64,000 nucleotides of DNA from Eutreptiella sp. 'Long Island Sound 2002' (lineage: Eukaryota; Euglenozoa; Euglenophyceae; Eutreptiales; Eutreptiaceae). Where the stretch lies: NCBI GenBank assembly GCA_964036045.1, contig OZ038401.1:31835397-31899396 (forward strand). Reading direction: 5' to 3'. Positions 1 to 11,235 of the stretch are shown piece by piece (the stretch's first letter is position 1; each line of letters begins with the position of its first letter). Both the position numbers and the translations under genes were made by a program. The notes beneath the pieces were generated by a model. The model saw only the letters and a list, made by a program, of their open reading frames with translations. It did not search any database and had not been told where the DNA came from.

Positions 1-447
1 ACATTGCGCAGATTTTGGGGCTTTTTGGCGCCTTTTTGGGCCGTTTCTCGGACATATTGTGGAGTTAGACGGCACCAAAAGTCCCTTCGTCACGAGAAAG
101 TCAAGCCGCACGTGCAGTGTAGCGGCCGTTTGCCTTCGCTTGGCTGTTTTGAACCCTTACTAGGGCTGTTTTGGGCGAAAAATGGCTGTTTTTGGCCCAA
201 AACTGCGCAGATTTGGGAGGGCACCTCCCGACTTGGCGCCACCGCCCCGGGCCGCCACCGGTGAGTTTGTGGCTCAAAACTTGGATTTGGCAAGGGCACC
301 ACCTAGGCTCTAGGGTGGCTAGAGTAGAGTAGAGCCCGGAGCGATGAGGCCGAGCAATGGCCAAAACAGAAAGGAGAAGTGCTTGTTGTTGCTTGTTGCT
401 TGTTGCTTGCTTGCTTGTTAGCTAGATTTAAGGGGAGAGGGGTGTAG

Positions 448-449
<2 letters not shown>
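1..449 (-). repeat. Inverted copy of the Helitron-like terminal unit, cut by window edge
   Basis: This stretch is the reverse complement of about 527-980. Both contain the same blocks (the gene-free stretch with repeated CAAGCAA, the block around TTTTGGCCATTGCTC, and the block with AAATCTGCGCAGTTTTGGGC). Its 5' terminal motif GGAGAGGGGTGTAG lies at 434-447, facing the (TA)n tract. It is therefore the left part of another element in head-to-head orientation with the 11-kb element. Its far end lies outside the window. ORFs across it are not conserved between copies and I do not call any. Confidence 0.85.

Positions 450-528
<79 letters not shown>
448..528. repeat. (TA)n microsatellite between two head-to-head elements
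   Basis: Almost pure TA repeat with one TC interruption near 480. It separates two mobile-element ends that both finish in CTACACCCCTCTCC. The inverted copies on either side make the whole 1-980 region a large palindrome with the microsatellite at its centre. Confidence 0.95.
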
Positions 529-529
<1 letters not shown>

Positions 530-1690
530 CTACACCCCTCTCCCCTTAAATCTAGCTAACAAGCAACAAGCAAGCAACAACAAGCAAGCAACAAGCAACA
601 AGCAATTCTCCTTTCCGTTTTGGCCATTGCTCCACCTCGTCGCTCCGGGCTCTACTCTACTCTAGCCATCTTGGAGCCCAGGTGGTGGCCTTGCCAAATC
701 CAAGTTTTGAGCTAAAAACTCAGCGGTGGCGGCCCGGGGCGGGGGTGCCAAGTCGGGACGTGCCCTCCCAAATCTGCGCAGTTTTGGGCCAAAAACAGCC
801 ATTTTTCGCCCAAAACACCCCCAAAACCCGGGCGAAACGCCCAAACGAAGGGATACGGTGAGTACACCGCACGTGCGGCTTGACTTCACCGTGTCAAAGA
901 GCTCTCTAGTGCCCTTCAATTCCACGATATGTCCGAGAAACGGCCCAAAAAGGCGCCAAAAAGCCCCAAAAACCTGCGCAATGCGCACCAACACCCCGAA
1001 ACCAAGCACAGGGCGTATCTTGGGTTACGTGGCTCAAATCCGAATTCCAAGGGCGCCTAGTCCACCCGCAAGCCCCCACTTTTTGTGGTTTCCAAGCCTC
1101 AGAATCGCCCAACGAGCCAATCAGACCCCCGTACCAGTGGTCACTTGGTCGACCCGGAGGGCAGCCCAGCCCGCGCACGGTGGGGGCCAACGGTGGGTCC
1201 ACCAGGGTCCCCGGGGCGAAAAAAATCATTTTTTCCAAAGTTGTTCCTAGACCACTTAGGATGTTCAGAGAGGTGTTTTTAGGCCGTTTTGAGCCCGTGG
1301 TGGTGCGTTATGGGCCACGGGAAATCCCAAAATGCCTTTGAAAATGGGCCGTTTTGGGACCAAAAATGGGTCAAAAATGGGTGAAAAACGCGTTTTTCCA
1401 AAAGTGATCCTGGACCATTCGGGATGCTCAACCAAGTGGTTTGGACCCATTTTGAGCCCGTGGTGCCGCGTTTTGGCCCACGGAAAATCCCAAAATGCCT
1501 TGAAAAGGGGCGGGTTCACCACCAAAAATGGGTCAAAACTGGGTGAAAAACGCAATTTTTTGAAAGTGATCATGGGCCATTTGGGAGGCTCAGAAAAGTG
1601 TTTTTAGCCTGTTTTGAGCCCAAGATCGGGCGTTGTGGCCCATGGAGCATCCCAAATTGCCTTGAAAATGGGCCACTATGGGACAAAAAC
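528..1690 (+). repeat. 5' terminal unit with internal ~162-bp minisatellite
   Basis: Nearly collinear with the start of the elements at 11762 and 13791. From about 1236 the sequence is a tandem repeat of roughly 162 bp. Each unit carries AAAGTGATCCTGGACCATT, TTTTAGCCCGTTTTGAGCCC and a stretch of GGGTCAAAAATGGGTGAAAA, with units restarting near 1236, 1398 and 1561. The similarity stops near 1690, where the Helitron-specific leader repeats begin. No coding sequence is supported here. Confidence 0.85.
530..543 (+). repeat. Left terminal inverted-repeat motif of the 11-kb element
   Basis: CTACACCCCTCTCC, two or three bases from the TA tract. It is repeated exactly at 11764-11777 and 13793-13806, and in inverse form at 434-447, 11634-11647 and 12774-12787. 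A two-base variant of the inverse form lies at 14979-14992. Confidence 0.9.
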
Positions 1691-1734
1691 AAGTGAAATT
1701 TTGTGTCCCTTTTGGTACCGAGGGATGAGTCATC

Positions 1735-2704
1735 CTTGCTGTGTTTTGCCGTTTGTGTGCTTCGTTCATTGTGCCCTTTGCTCTTAGTGAGTGGACTTGG
1801 AGTACAGGTGTACTCTTAACGGAGTTACCTTCACATTCACGCCATGTCTAATCATGGGAGCAGGACTTGCAAAAAAAGTGTGGAGTGTTTGGTACAAGAG
1901 GGACGAGTAGTTCCTTGTCTTTTTTTGCCGTTTGTGTGCGTTATTCTTCCGTGCCCTTTGCTCTTAGTGAGTGGACTTGGAGTACAGGTGTACTCTTAAC
2001 AGAGTTACCTTCACATTCGCGCCATGTATAAGAAGGACGAGTAGTTCCTTGTCGTGTTTTGCCGTTTGTGTGCTTTGTTCTTTCGTGCCTGTTGCTCTTA
2101 GTGATTGGACTTGGAGTACAGGTGTACTCTTAACGGAGTTACCTTCACATTCACGCCATGTCTAATCATGGGAGCAAGAGTTGGTACAAGAGGGACGAGT
2201 AGTTCTTTGCCGTGTTTTGCCGTTTGTGTGCTTTGTTCCTCTCTGCCCGTTGCTCTTAGTGTTTGGACTTGGAGTACAGGTGTACTCTTAACGGAGTTAC
2301 CTTCACATTCACGCCATGTCTAATCAAGAGGCAAGAGTTGCAACAATAGGCTGGACTGTTTGGTACAAGAGGGACGAGTAGTTCCCTGCTGTGTTTTGCC
2401 GTTTGTGTGCTTTGTTGTTCCACGGGTACCAAAAGGTTAGGTTCCGTTTGGGCTGGGGTACTAGTGGGTAGGAATGGGGCTCATTCTTTGGGAGGATAAG
2501 TAAGGCCCACCAACGCAAAACAAGATACTGCCATCCGGTTGGGTTTGAGGTTGTACAAGTATAGGCGTCACCAACATTATCAATGATGCTTCTACCCCCC
2601 AAGTAGTCACTTTGTTTTTTCCCAACTAATGTTTTTTCTTGCTCTCGGCAGTTGGATTTGGAGTATAGGTGTACTCTTAACGGAGTTACCTTTTATTTCG
2701 CACC
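1735..2704 (+). promoter_or_regulatory. Array of duplicated leader/start-codon modules upstream of the Rep-helicase gene
   Basis: Five successive copies of a module made of GCCGTTTGTGTGCTTTGTTC, then TTGGAGTACAGG, the 19-bp palindrome GTACTCTTAACGGAGTTAC and a Kozak-like ATG region. The modules are spaced 130-390 bp apart. Earlier copies carry a decayed version of the gene start (for example ATGTCTAATCATGGGAGCAA near 2158). The last copy runs straight into the true ATG at 2705. A further copy of the same module lies after the genes at about 11350-11500. The array probably contains the promoter and 5' leader (inference); no TATA element can be assigned. Confidence 0.75.
1808..2693 (+). repeat. 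Upstream iteron set: five copies of a 19-bp imperfect palindrome
   Basis: Copies of the 25-bp unit containing GTACTCTTAACGGAGTTAC start at 1808, 1988 (one base changed), 2122, 2280 and 2669. The core folds as GTACTC/GAGTTAC with one unpaired base and TTAACG in the loop. Repeats of this kind are candidate binding sites for the element's own Rep protein (inference). Confidence 0.85.
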
Positions 2705-5700
2705 ATGTCAAATCGCTGGGAGCACGAGTTGCAACAATGCTTGGACACGGACATTGACTTCCCGGTGGCCGAGTTCATCAAGCTGCATAGCGAAGTCCCC
2801 CCGCCTACAATCCGTCGGCGACATGCGCAGTTGCGCGCCACGCTGATGAAGCGATTGCAAAAGCGCGCCGCACTTGGGATCCAAGCATCGACGGTGGCAA
2901 GTTTGAACACTCCTGAGTCCCAAGCAGCCAAGGGGTCTTGTGGAGGCAAGAGGAACACCGCGGAGTCCCAAGCCGACAAGGGCAAAAACAACACCGCGGA
3001 GTCGCAAGCGGCCAAGGGTTCGTCAGGAGGCAAGAAAAACACCTCGGAGTCCCAAGCCCTCAAGGGCAAAAAGAACACCGCGGAGTCCCAGGCGGCAAAG
3101 GGTTCAGCTGGAGGCAAGAAGAACACCGCGGAGTCGCAAGCGGCCAAGGGGTCTTGTGGAGGCAAGAAGAACACCTCAGAGTCCCAAGCCGACAAGGGCA
3201 AGAAAAACACCGCGGAGTCCCAAGCCATCAAGGGCAAAAAGAACACCGCGGAGTCCCAAGCGGCAAACGGTTCAGCTGGAGGCAAGAAGAACACCGCGGA
3301 GTCGTAAGCGGCCAAGGGGTCTTGTGGAGGCAAGAAGAACACCTCAGAGTCCCAAGCCGACAAGGGCAAGAAAAACACCGCAGAGTCCCAAGCGGCCAAG
3401 GGTTCCTTCGGAGGCATAAACAACACGCCAGAATCGCAACGGAATAAGGGCATCGTTGGTGGACACGGCAATACGCCAGAGAAGCAGCACATCAAGGCAT
3501 CGGGGCGTCGTCATTGCGGGGTCGTTCGTACAGTGTCTCGGGAGTTGTTCCGTCTTAATGCATCATCGCCGTCCAACATTTCTTTGAAGTCAGTTCGAGA
3601 GTATTGGCTTGATGGTTTGGACACTTTGTACTCACCACTTTTTGATGCACTTTGCTACCGGTGTGGTCAACTCCTTTGGGGCCCAATAGGTGGGGGACAC
3701 AAGTTTACGGTTCCACGCAATACTGACGAGATACGTACAAAGACTTTGTTTGGCGTGCCACCCACCGATTTGGTTACAAGTGGGATATTTGCATTCCGCA
3801 ACGAGATGTTCGCCAATTACTTGAAGTACAAAAATGCACCGTTTTCAGTTCCCCCGCGATCTCGTGCACGTAGCACAAGTCGCTTTGTGGTGTATGACAC
3901 TCCTGTTTGGCACTCCGCTACACGTATGTATGCTTGCCACGTTTGTAGCAAGTATTCCGCGAAGTATGACCCCATCAACTATGGCTACACTTTGGATGGG
4001 GACATCCATTACAATATCCCCTCAAAAATTGCGGACCTCACCGAGTACCAGAAGCGACAAATTGCACTTGGAGCCCTCTACTCAAATACGCTGAAGCACG
4101 TGGATCTTCGTCACAAGCAATGGCACCATGCAATTGGTACCGTTGGTGTCGGCCGCAAGCCAAGCCAACACTACAATGCACTTTATGGTTTCATGACAAT
4201 GAAAGAGGATATTTTGCGCGATTACCAAAAGCCCAAGGACAGCGAGCAAAGCAACCGTCAAATGAACCAAGCGTTGTTGCTGCTCAAAAAAATTCACCCT
4301 TTTTATTCTCGATTCTTGGCGCACTATGAGACATTGTACCGATACTTGGAGAATGCGGCCACCACCATGGGCACATTGACACAGCGGTCCTATGAAGACA
4401 AGTACGGGAAACGCTTGGAATACCATTTACAAGATGAGTACGTTGCTTGGGCTGTGGAGTGTGATGCCCCACGGAACATCATTCCGGATTTTGCTCCTCA
4501 CTCGGACAAAGTGGGCTTCCTCCATCGGACACCCTTCCAGGGAGCGTGTGGGAACGTGACCACGGCCGCTCAATCGTTGGCCAATGACACTTATTTGCAT
4601 TTTAACGACCCCAAGTTGGAACCGTGTGTATGGCCCGATTTGTATCCTGGCGGCGTTGGTGGATATACCGTAGGTTGCGGCATTGGATGTGCTGCCTACT
4701 ACCGTAGTCGTTATCTTGCCTTTGATAACCGATGGCGTCGGGACCGGTGGTGGTCCTTTTTCCAAGTGAGAAAAGAGATGAAAAACCAATTGATTTGGAA
4801 TCAACAAAATTTCAAGGCTCAACGTGCGAATCGGGCAGAGGACATTACTGCAGCACATTTGAGAAGTGCAAGGAGTTCAACGGGTCCAAAACCGGCGCCA
4901 AAAAAATCTACCTCACAATCACCACAGTCGTCCTCGGAGTGTCCGCAAGGAAGTCAATGCACCCAGCCGAGTCAATCTTCACAATCCGCAACCCAAAGCA
5001 CCCAACACCCTCCATCTAGTTCCCAATATGCAGCAACGTCTACAACACCGCCATCAACTCCGGCTACCAGTCAAGGCAAAAAGCCGCGTGCATGCTACCA
5101 AGACGGTGTAAATTCTATGAACCACAATCTCGAGCGCGAGGGGACCGATAAAGGCACGGCCGAGCTCAACCCGTATTATCGGTATGGAACTTATGTACCT
5201 TCAAAATTGGTTGGAACCCGTTCTTATTGGGCCTCGCGACATTTAGATCTTACAGCCATGAGTCGTGAACTTGGCAAAGCGGACCTTTTCATCACGTTGA
5301 CCATGAATGACAACTGGGCCGATTTGCAAGCTGCTGTGCAAAAAGGGTGCCGTGCAGGAGCTGTGTGGCCTGGAGAATACCCCACAAACACAGGGCCAAA
5401 CAAGCCAATCCAAGATGGCCACGATATGGAGGCTTGTGTGGCGTTTCACAAGCGGGTGGAGATATTCAAGCGAGAGTTCTTGGCTATTGGCAAAAATGGT
5501 CCATTTGGAAAGGTGCGGGATTATTGGTTTCGATTTGAATATCAAGAGCGAGGCCGGGTGCATTTGCATGGCGTGGTATGGTGTGAAGCCAACAGCATTC
5601 CGGACGATGTGGTTTGCGCAACAATGCCCCGTGAAAGTGACGGCTTTGATCCAAAGTTCACAGCATACCTACGGGATCTGTACAAGGAGTGCAACATGGT

Positions 5701-8700
5701 GCATCAATGCTACCCCGACAAATGTTTCAACATTGGTCGTGGGCGTGTATGCACCAAGTGCAAGTCAGGTTATCCGTTTAGTGTGCCGCAGGAGAGAGAA
5801 GAATTGGATGACAGTGGAGTCCGCTTGCTTTATCGCAGATATGAAGCCGAAGATGCATGTGTTGTTCCACACAATCGCCGTTTGTTGGTTCGACTCCAGT
5901 GCCACAATAAGGTGCAACGGATAACATCTTTGGGTTGGGAATTACATCTCGCCAAATATCTCACAAAGCCAGCAAAGTCATTGACGGTGCCCATCACCAT
6001 CTCGCCCGATGCAAGCGATGTAGAGCGTTTGCTCAAGTTGCGTTCATTGGGACGCATGGAGAACGGCATGATGCTCTTAGGAATCCATCAATGTCGAGGT
6101 ACCCGAGAGGTGGTATGGATTCCTACAGATCCATGGCCTAAACTAGGACGGCTCAAGCGTCGAAAGCATCTCCCAGACGAAGATACGTCCACAGACGTTT
6201 GGTATTTGGATCGCTATGACCACTATTTGGAACGCCCCATTGCTGCCATACCCATCAAGTACCCCGACTACTATCGCTATTATCGCCGAACACAACGTGA
6301 ACCCGGAGACTCCACAGCTATAGCAAGCAATCCAGCAGAGGACTTTGCATATGATTCTCCTTCTAGCGATTCCGATGATGCAGTGAGCGGAGATCGTTTT
6401 CAAGCCAATGTACGCCCCGATGAGGGCAATAAACCATATTGGTGGCCATCACCACCAGAAAAGTTGGAGAAGACATTCACGGACGAGGTGGGAAAAAAGT
6501 GGATTCTGCGAAGGCAAACTGCGATCCCAAGGTGGAACTTTTACCTCCCGTATGGAGAAGATGCAGAATTGTATTTCTTGCAAAAGATATTATTGTCACA
6601 GCCGTTCACAAAAGCTGACCACGAGCGGAAATTCCTTTCATCCAACAATGTCACTAAAACATACATGGAGGAGTGTATTCATCGAGGATTGTTTCGTGGT
6701 TATGAGGAAGAGGCAAGAGAAACTTTAAACAATGCCCAAGCACGTGGCTATTCCGTTGAGCGTTTGCGACTTCTTGCACAAGTTCTTATGGCCGAAGAGA
6801 TCATAGACTCCACCTTCCTCAATACCTACATGTCCGATTTAGATGAGCTTGAAAAGCACCGGTTTGGAGAAGATGAGCCAGCAATGGCCGAGGAAGCTGA
6901 ACTGGATCCCCAATTGGCGGAGGAGTTAAGGGCATTCATGGATGCTGACGACACGCGTGCAGCAGAGGCACTTGTGAATGCTTTGAACCAAGGGCAACGC
7001 CGGGTATTTGACATTTTTATTGCACATTTTCAACGGCAACCTCTTGAGAATGGTCCGGATATTTCCCCGCATTGCCGCACATCAAGTGGAAGTAGTGTTG
7101 CGCAATTGTGTGCTGTTCTCACAGGGGTTGCGGGAACCGGCAAGTCTTATGTCGTTCGCTTGCTAATTGCCAAGTTAAGAGCGCTTGGTTTCAGCATCCT
7201 AGTTTGTGGTTCTAGTGGGGTAGCCGCCCTAAATGTTGGAGGACGCACAATCCACAGCCTGTTCTCATTATCTTTGGACTTGGAGTGGCAAATAAAGGAA
7301 GGCACAACCTTGTGGTGGATGATTCGAACTGCCGATATGATTATTGTCGATGAGTTCTCCCTCTTATCCAACAAGCTCCTTCACACGCTCCATGATGTGC
7401 TACACAAGGTACGCCGCGACAAGCGCAATCCTTTTGGTGGCATTACAGTGCTCCTCGTAGGTGATCCATTGCAACTACCCGCTGTTGATTTGGATATCTT
7501 TGACACTGCACTCTTTCGAAACCATTTTGTTCCGTTTGTGCTGACGGACGTAATGCGCCCAGACGATGCACATTTCATTAACTTGCTTAATCGTGTGCGG
7601 ATTGGAGAGGAGAGTGACGAGGACCACTTAATTTTGCAGCAACGCATAGCGCTAAATTCCGATGTGTCACTACAAGACTTGGAGGATGCCCCCATGTTGG
7701 TTGGCCGTAGAAATGCTATGAACCGATGGAATGAACATTTCATGGCTCAATTGGGGTCAAGCATTGTTACGTTCGATGCTAGCTACGTTGATATGGGTGG
7801 TGCCCCTACCAATCAAGCAATGTGCGACTACATCAATTCTCGCAATCGTCGTGTGCTGCCTCGGCAAGTGTGTGTCGCGGCGGGCATGAGGGCACGGCTT
7901 ATTCGCAATGTGTCCATCGAAAATCGACTCGTTAACTCGACACTTGTTGTGATCAAAAGATGGTCGAATGATGTCATTGTGGTAAGCCCGGTGGGGCACG
8001 CAAGGGAGTACCCCATCTGCCGGTTCCAGCAAATTATTCCGGTGTACGGCCCGTCCGTGCAAGTCAAAATAATCCAATTCCCTATGCTTCCCGGATACTC
8101 ATGTACCGTGCACGGTACGCAGGGCTGCTCTTACGACCGCGTATGGGTGGACATGGCAGCTTTCTTTGCCGCAGCACACGCATATGTTGCTTTATCACGC
8201 GCTCGTTCACTTCAAGGCCTATTCATCCTCAATTACCATCGTGACGCTTTCCTTGTTGATCCGTATTACGTGCAATTATGGGATTGGTTCGTGGCCACAA
8301 ACGTGTTGTCTCCCAAACCACCAAGCCAAATCCCTCCTTATCCACGAAGAACATTTACAACATCACTCATAATTGGAATTATGTGTGTCCATCGTGCTTG
8401 GAGTGTCGTAAGTCAACTCCCACAGCGGTTGGATGCTCGGATATTGAAGGTCAACATGCTCCACATTATCCAATATGTGTCATTTCCATACTGGTCGTAT
8501 ATTGAGAGACAATTGCGTGGAGACAAGCTGTCTTTGGACATTGATGATCTAAACGAGGATGGAACGGAGCAAATCCGCAAACAAGGACGACCGGTTGGTG
8601 CTACACGGCAACCGGCACAAGGCTTCAAACTATTGGACGCGTGTAATAACCCACGAGTGTTTGCTGCCCAAGACTTGGCTCAAATGTCGGTTGTGCAATT

Positions 8701-9670
8701 GCGGACATTGTGTGCTGCACATAAGCTATCAACTTCTGGAACCAAAGCCCAGTTTCAAGAACGCATCATACAAAAGCAAAACCACATTCAACCTCCATCA
8801 TCTACACCAGCGCCTACACATTCACAAGGACCTGTACGACTGGTGCCGTCATCCATCGATGATTTCCCCCATTTGCAGCCACGACTTAATTACTTTGGAG
8901 AGGATTTTTGGCCACAAGAAAGAAGCGATACCACAGAGAACAATGTGCACTTATTGGAGAGTGCATGGTTGTCTTGCGCAGCAGTGCAATGCTTACTAGA
9001 GGTCTTGTTGCCACAGGGCAATTCCTCCGTTAAGCCGGTCATCCAAGATGTGTCATTGGCAGTAATAATGCAACATCCTCCGACGTCGCGGGTTGTGTAT
9101 ACTCTGGGAGATGCCCTACCCGTACTACTCACCTCGCAGCACTCCACTGTTGGAGTTCACTACGTGTTGGTCACGGACATTTCCATTGTAGACAAGACCT
9201 TGGTCGTCCACGATCCTAAAGATAACGCATCTACCTGTGGCGCATGGTTCCGGGCAATTATGAGTAAAATGGGATGGTCTTTTACATGGCATCATTATGG
9301 AACTCAACCCGATTCCGATACATGTGGCTTCCGTGTCGTCATGCTCGCCATGCAATGGTGTCAGACCAATCGACTCACCGGGCAACTGCCACGGTGGTTC
9401 TTGACGTATTGTGCAAGCGTTCTCCAGCTTTTTGCCGACGATACGAGCAGCTTGCGTTCTACGGTGAATACGTTTCAAGATTGGGCATATGAAGATGCTT
9501 TGAGAGTGTACGATGAACCAGTGGACTGGGCAATGACGGAGGGTGGGCCGCTTCCTACCGTCACCAGCAGCGACATGGAAGCTGCAATTCGCAACCCCCA
9601 ATTCCATTTCAGCAAGTGGTCCGTCTTTGACGTCCAAAGCGCCGCAGCCTCCGCATCCGTCAACCCGTAG
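2705..9670 (+). CDS. Helitron Rep-helicase with SAP-like and Ulp1-like protease domains; one in-frame TAA
   Basis: A reading frame of 2,321 codons initiated by the ATG at 2705, in good context after the last leader module. It is interrupted once, by TAA at 3305-3307. Every neighbouring repeat unit has CAA at that position, so this is a C-to-T nonsense change; the frame then continues unbroken to TAG at 9668. N-terminus: tandem KNTAESQAAKGS-type repeats (about 2915-3480). Next come Cys pairs (CYRCG, CHVC), then the Helitron Rep domain with HLH at 5561-5569, a CYPDKC...CTKCKSGYP cluster before 5780, and KYLTK with Tyr at 5957. The helicase is PIF1-like, with Walker A GVAGTGKS at 7124-7147 and Walker B VDE at 7346-7354. 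A SAP-like motif lies near 8684-8770. The C48-type protease shows His 9158, Asp 9212, Gln 9305 and Cys 9323. The role is rolling-circle transposition. This copy may be inactive, or may start downstream of 3307. Confidence 0.9.
2906..3484 (+). repeat. Coding minisatellite at the Rep-helicase N-terminus
   Basis: About a dozen in-frame repeats of 30-48 bp encode variants of NTAESQAAKGSxGGKK and NTAESQADKGKK. The spacing and the alternating Ser/Gly/Lys pattern resemble NUMOD3-type DNA-binding modules found next to some endonucleases; this is a resemblance, not a proven match. The nonsense codon at 3305 lies inside one unit. Confidence 0.8.
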
Positions 9671-9770
9671 GAAGAGTGGGACAAGTAAAGGGACTACGGG
9701 GGCAAACCCACAAACCACACCGGCACAGACCACTCCTACAAGAAAAATTCCAAAGTCAAAAAAGACAAAT

Positions 9771-10289
9771 ATGCCTCCACGTACCCGAACTTGCGAGCCA
9801 CCACCCTACCAATCGCACCGCCAACCACATCCCAAGAGTGGACACGAGGCCGACCAAAGTTCTCGCAAACATTCCTCAAAGAAGCGGTCATCCAACTCCG
9901 AGTCCGGGCCAAGGTCCAAGAAGAGTCGACCAGAGGACCACGAGCAGTCAAATACTAGACGCAAGAGATCCACTTCGAGCCATCCTTCCGAATCAACAAG
10001 CCAAGAGCCGCCAACAGCAAAACAACGGCAAGAAAAAGCTCCGGTAAATCATGCTACACTATCCGAGAACGAGATCAAGAAGTGGTTAATCCTTATCACC
10101 GACGAAAATTTAAGTCAACGAAAACGCCGCGAGCATGCTTTGCACTTCTTGGGAGCCGCAGATAGTACCCTGGTAACATTACAGTACCGCACTCTCAGTC
10201 TCCAACTGCATCCCGACAAAAACCCGTCGGACGCACTAGCAAAGCAAAGATTCCAAGTTCTTGGGTGTGCAAGAGACATGTTCCGTTAG
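9771..10289 (+). CDS. J-domain (DnaJ-like) protein carried by the Helitron
   Basis: Chosen start is the ATG at 9771, giving 172 residues. The frame is open further upstream to about 9543, overlapping the end of the protease domain in another frame, so a fusion by frameshift or a short intron is possible. The first 90 or so residues are Ser/Lys/Arg/Pro-rich with several basic clusters, as in a nuclear protein. The C-terminal 75 residues read as a J-domain: a helix-forming start, then LQLHPDKNPSDALAKQRF with the HPD triad at 10209-10217, and the frame ends soon after, at TAG 10287-10289. J-domains stimulate Hsp70 ATPase activity (established). Its use to the transposon is unknown. It lies between the Rep-helicase stop and the 3' iteron array, so it belongs to the mobile unit. 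Confidence 0.75.
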   Translation: MPPRTRTCEPPPYQSHRQPHPKSGHEADQSSRKHSSKKRSSNSESGPRSKKSRPEDHEQSNTRRKRSTSSHPSESTSQEPPTAKQRQEKAPVNHATLSENEIKKWLILITDENLSQRKRREHALHFLGAADSTLVTLQYRTLSLQLHPDKNPSDALAKQRFQVLGCARDMFR

Positions 10290-10520
10290 CTAACTAGTTG
10301 CCATACATGAGGCATCGTCTTTATATTATTTCTTCCAAACTCGCTAATGCTCCTTGTATGGCGCCCACCAACACGGAAAACTTCTTTTGCATGTATTACA
10401 CATTTCTTTCATTCTTGCGTGCAATTGCGTGTCCTCTAAAATTGTAATTTTAATTAGCATTCAAGAGGTACGATTAACAGACTTGCAATCAATTCCGCTA
10501 CATTGCAAATTTATTAAACC
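10290..10520 (+). other. AT-rich 3' flank of the J-domain ORF
   Basis: No ORF and no iteron. AT-rich sequence expected to hold the 3' untranslated region and polyadenylation site. I could not pick a definite polyadenylation signal. Confidence 0.4.
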
Positions 10521-10523
10521 TAC

Positions 10524-11235
10524 ATACAATTAGTGCACGACGTAGGTTGCAGGTGTACTCTTAGCGGAGTTACCTTCACTTATTAGTACACAACGCAGGA
10601 TGCAGGTGTACTCTTAACGGACTTACCTTCTCTTAGTTGCAACAGAACTACGAGTCAAGGTGTCCTTTTCACGGAGTTCCTCTCATTTACAAGCAGCAAG
10701 CGTACAAAGCACTCATCCACGTTGTGCGCGCACCTTCAATTGTTGCAAACGGTTTGTTAGAATCCTCTCACACAAAGGGTGATGCATCTTCTAAAACATA
10801 CGGAAAACATTTTGGTAGCAAAGCGGGTGTACTCTTAACGGAGTTACCTTCAATTATTTTCATCCATTTGCCAATCCATAAAAGCACGGTACAATTAGTG
10901 CACGACATACAATGCAGGTGTACTCTTAACGGAGTTACCTTCACTTATCATTAAACGACGTAAGATGCAGGTGTACTCTTAACGGAGTTACCTTCTCTTA
11001 TTTGCAACAAAACTACAAGTCAAGGTGTACTCTGCACGGAGTTACCTTCATTTACTTGGAACAACCGTCAAAGCAGTCATCCACGTTGTGCGCGCGCCTT
11101 CTATTGTTGCGAACGGTTTGTTACAATACCCTCAAACAAAGGGTGATCCATTTTCTAAAAAAAACGGTGAACATTTCGGTAGCAAAGTGGGTGTACTCTA
11201 AACGGGGTTACCTCCCCTTATTTTCGTCTATGTCC
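10524..11235 (+). repeat. Tandem ~365-bp duplication in the Helitron 3' region
   Basis: Two direct copies offset by about 365 bp. Iterons at 10553, 10606, 10660 and 10827 recur at 10918, 10971, 11025 and 11191 in the same order. The sequence between (for example CACTCATCCACGTTGTGCGC against CAGTCATCCACGTTGTGCGC) is also shared. Confidence 0.85.

Noticed and set aside
3305-3307. TAA reassigned to glutamine
   Set aside because: SHMT, the J-domain ORF and the rest of the 2,321-codon frame use standard stops, and only one in-frame TAA occurs. A point mutation in a repeat unit explains it.
2705-3500. CRISPR-like array in the regularly spaced repeats
   Set aside because: The repeats are in-frame coding units of variable length without unique spacers, in a eukaryotic context.
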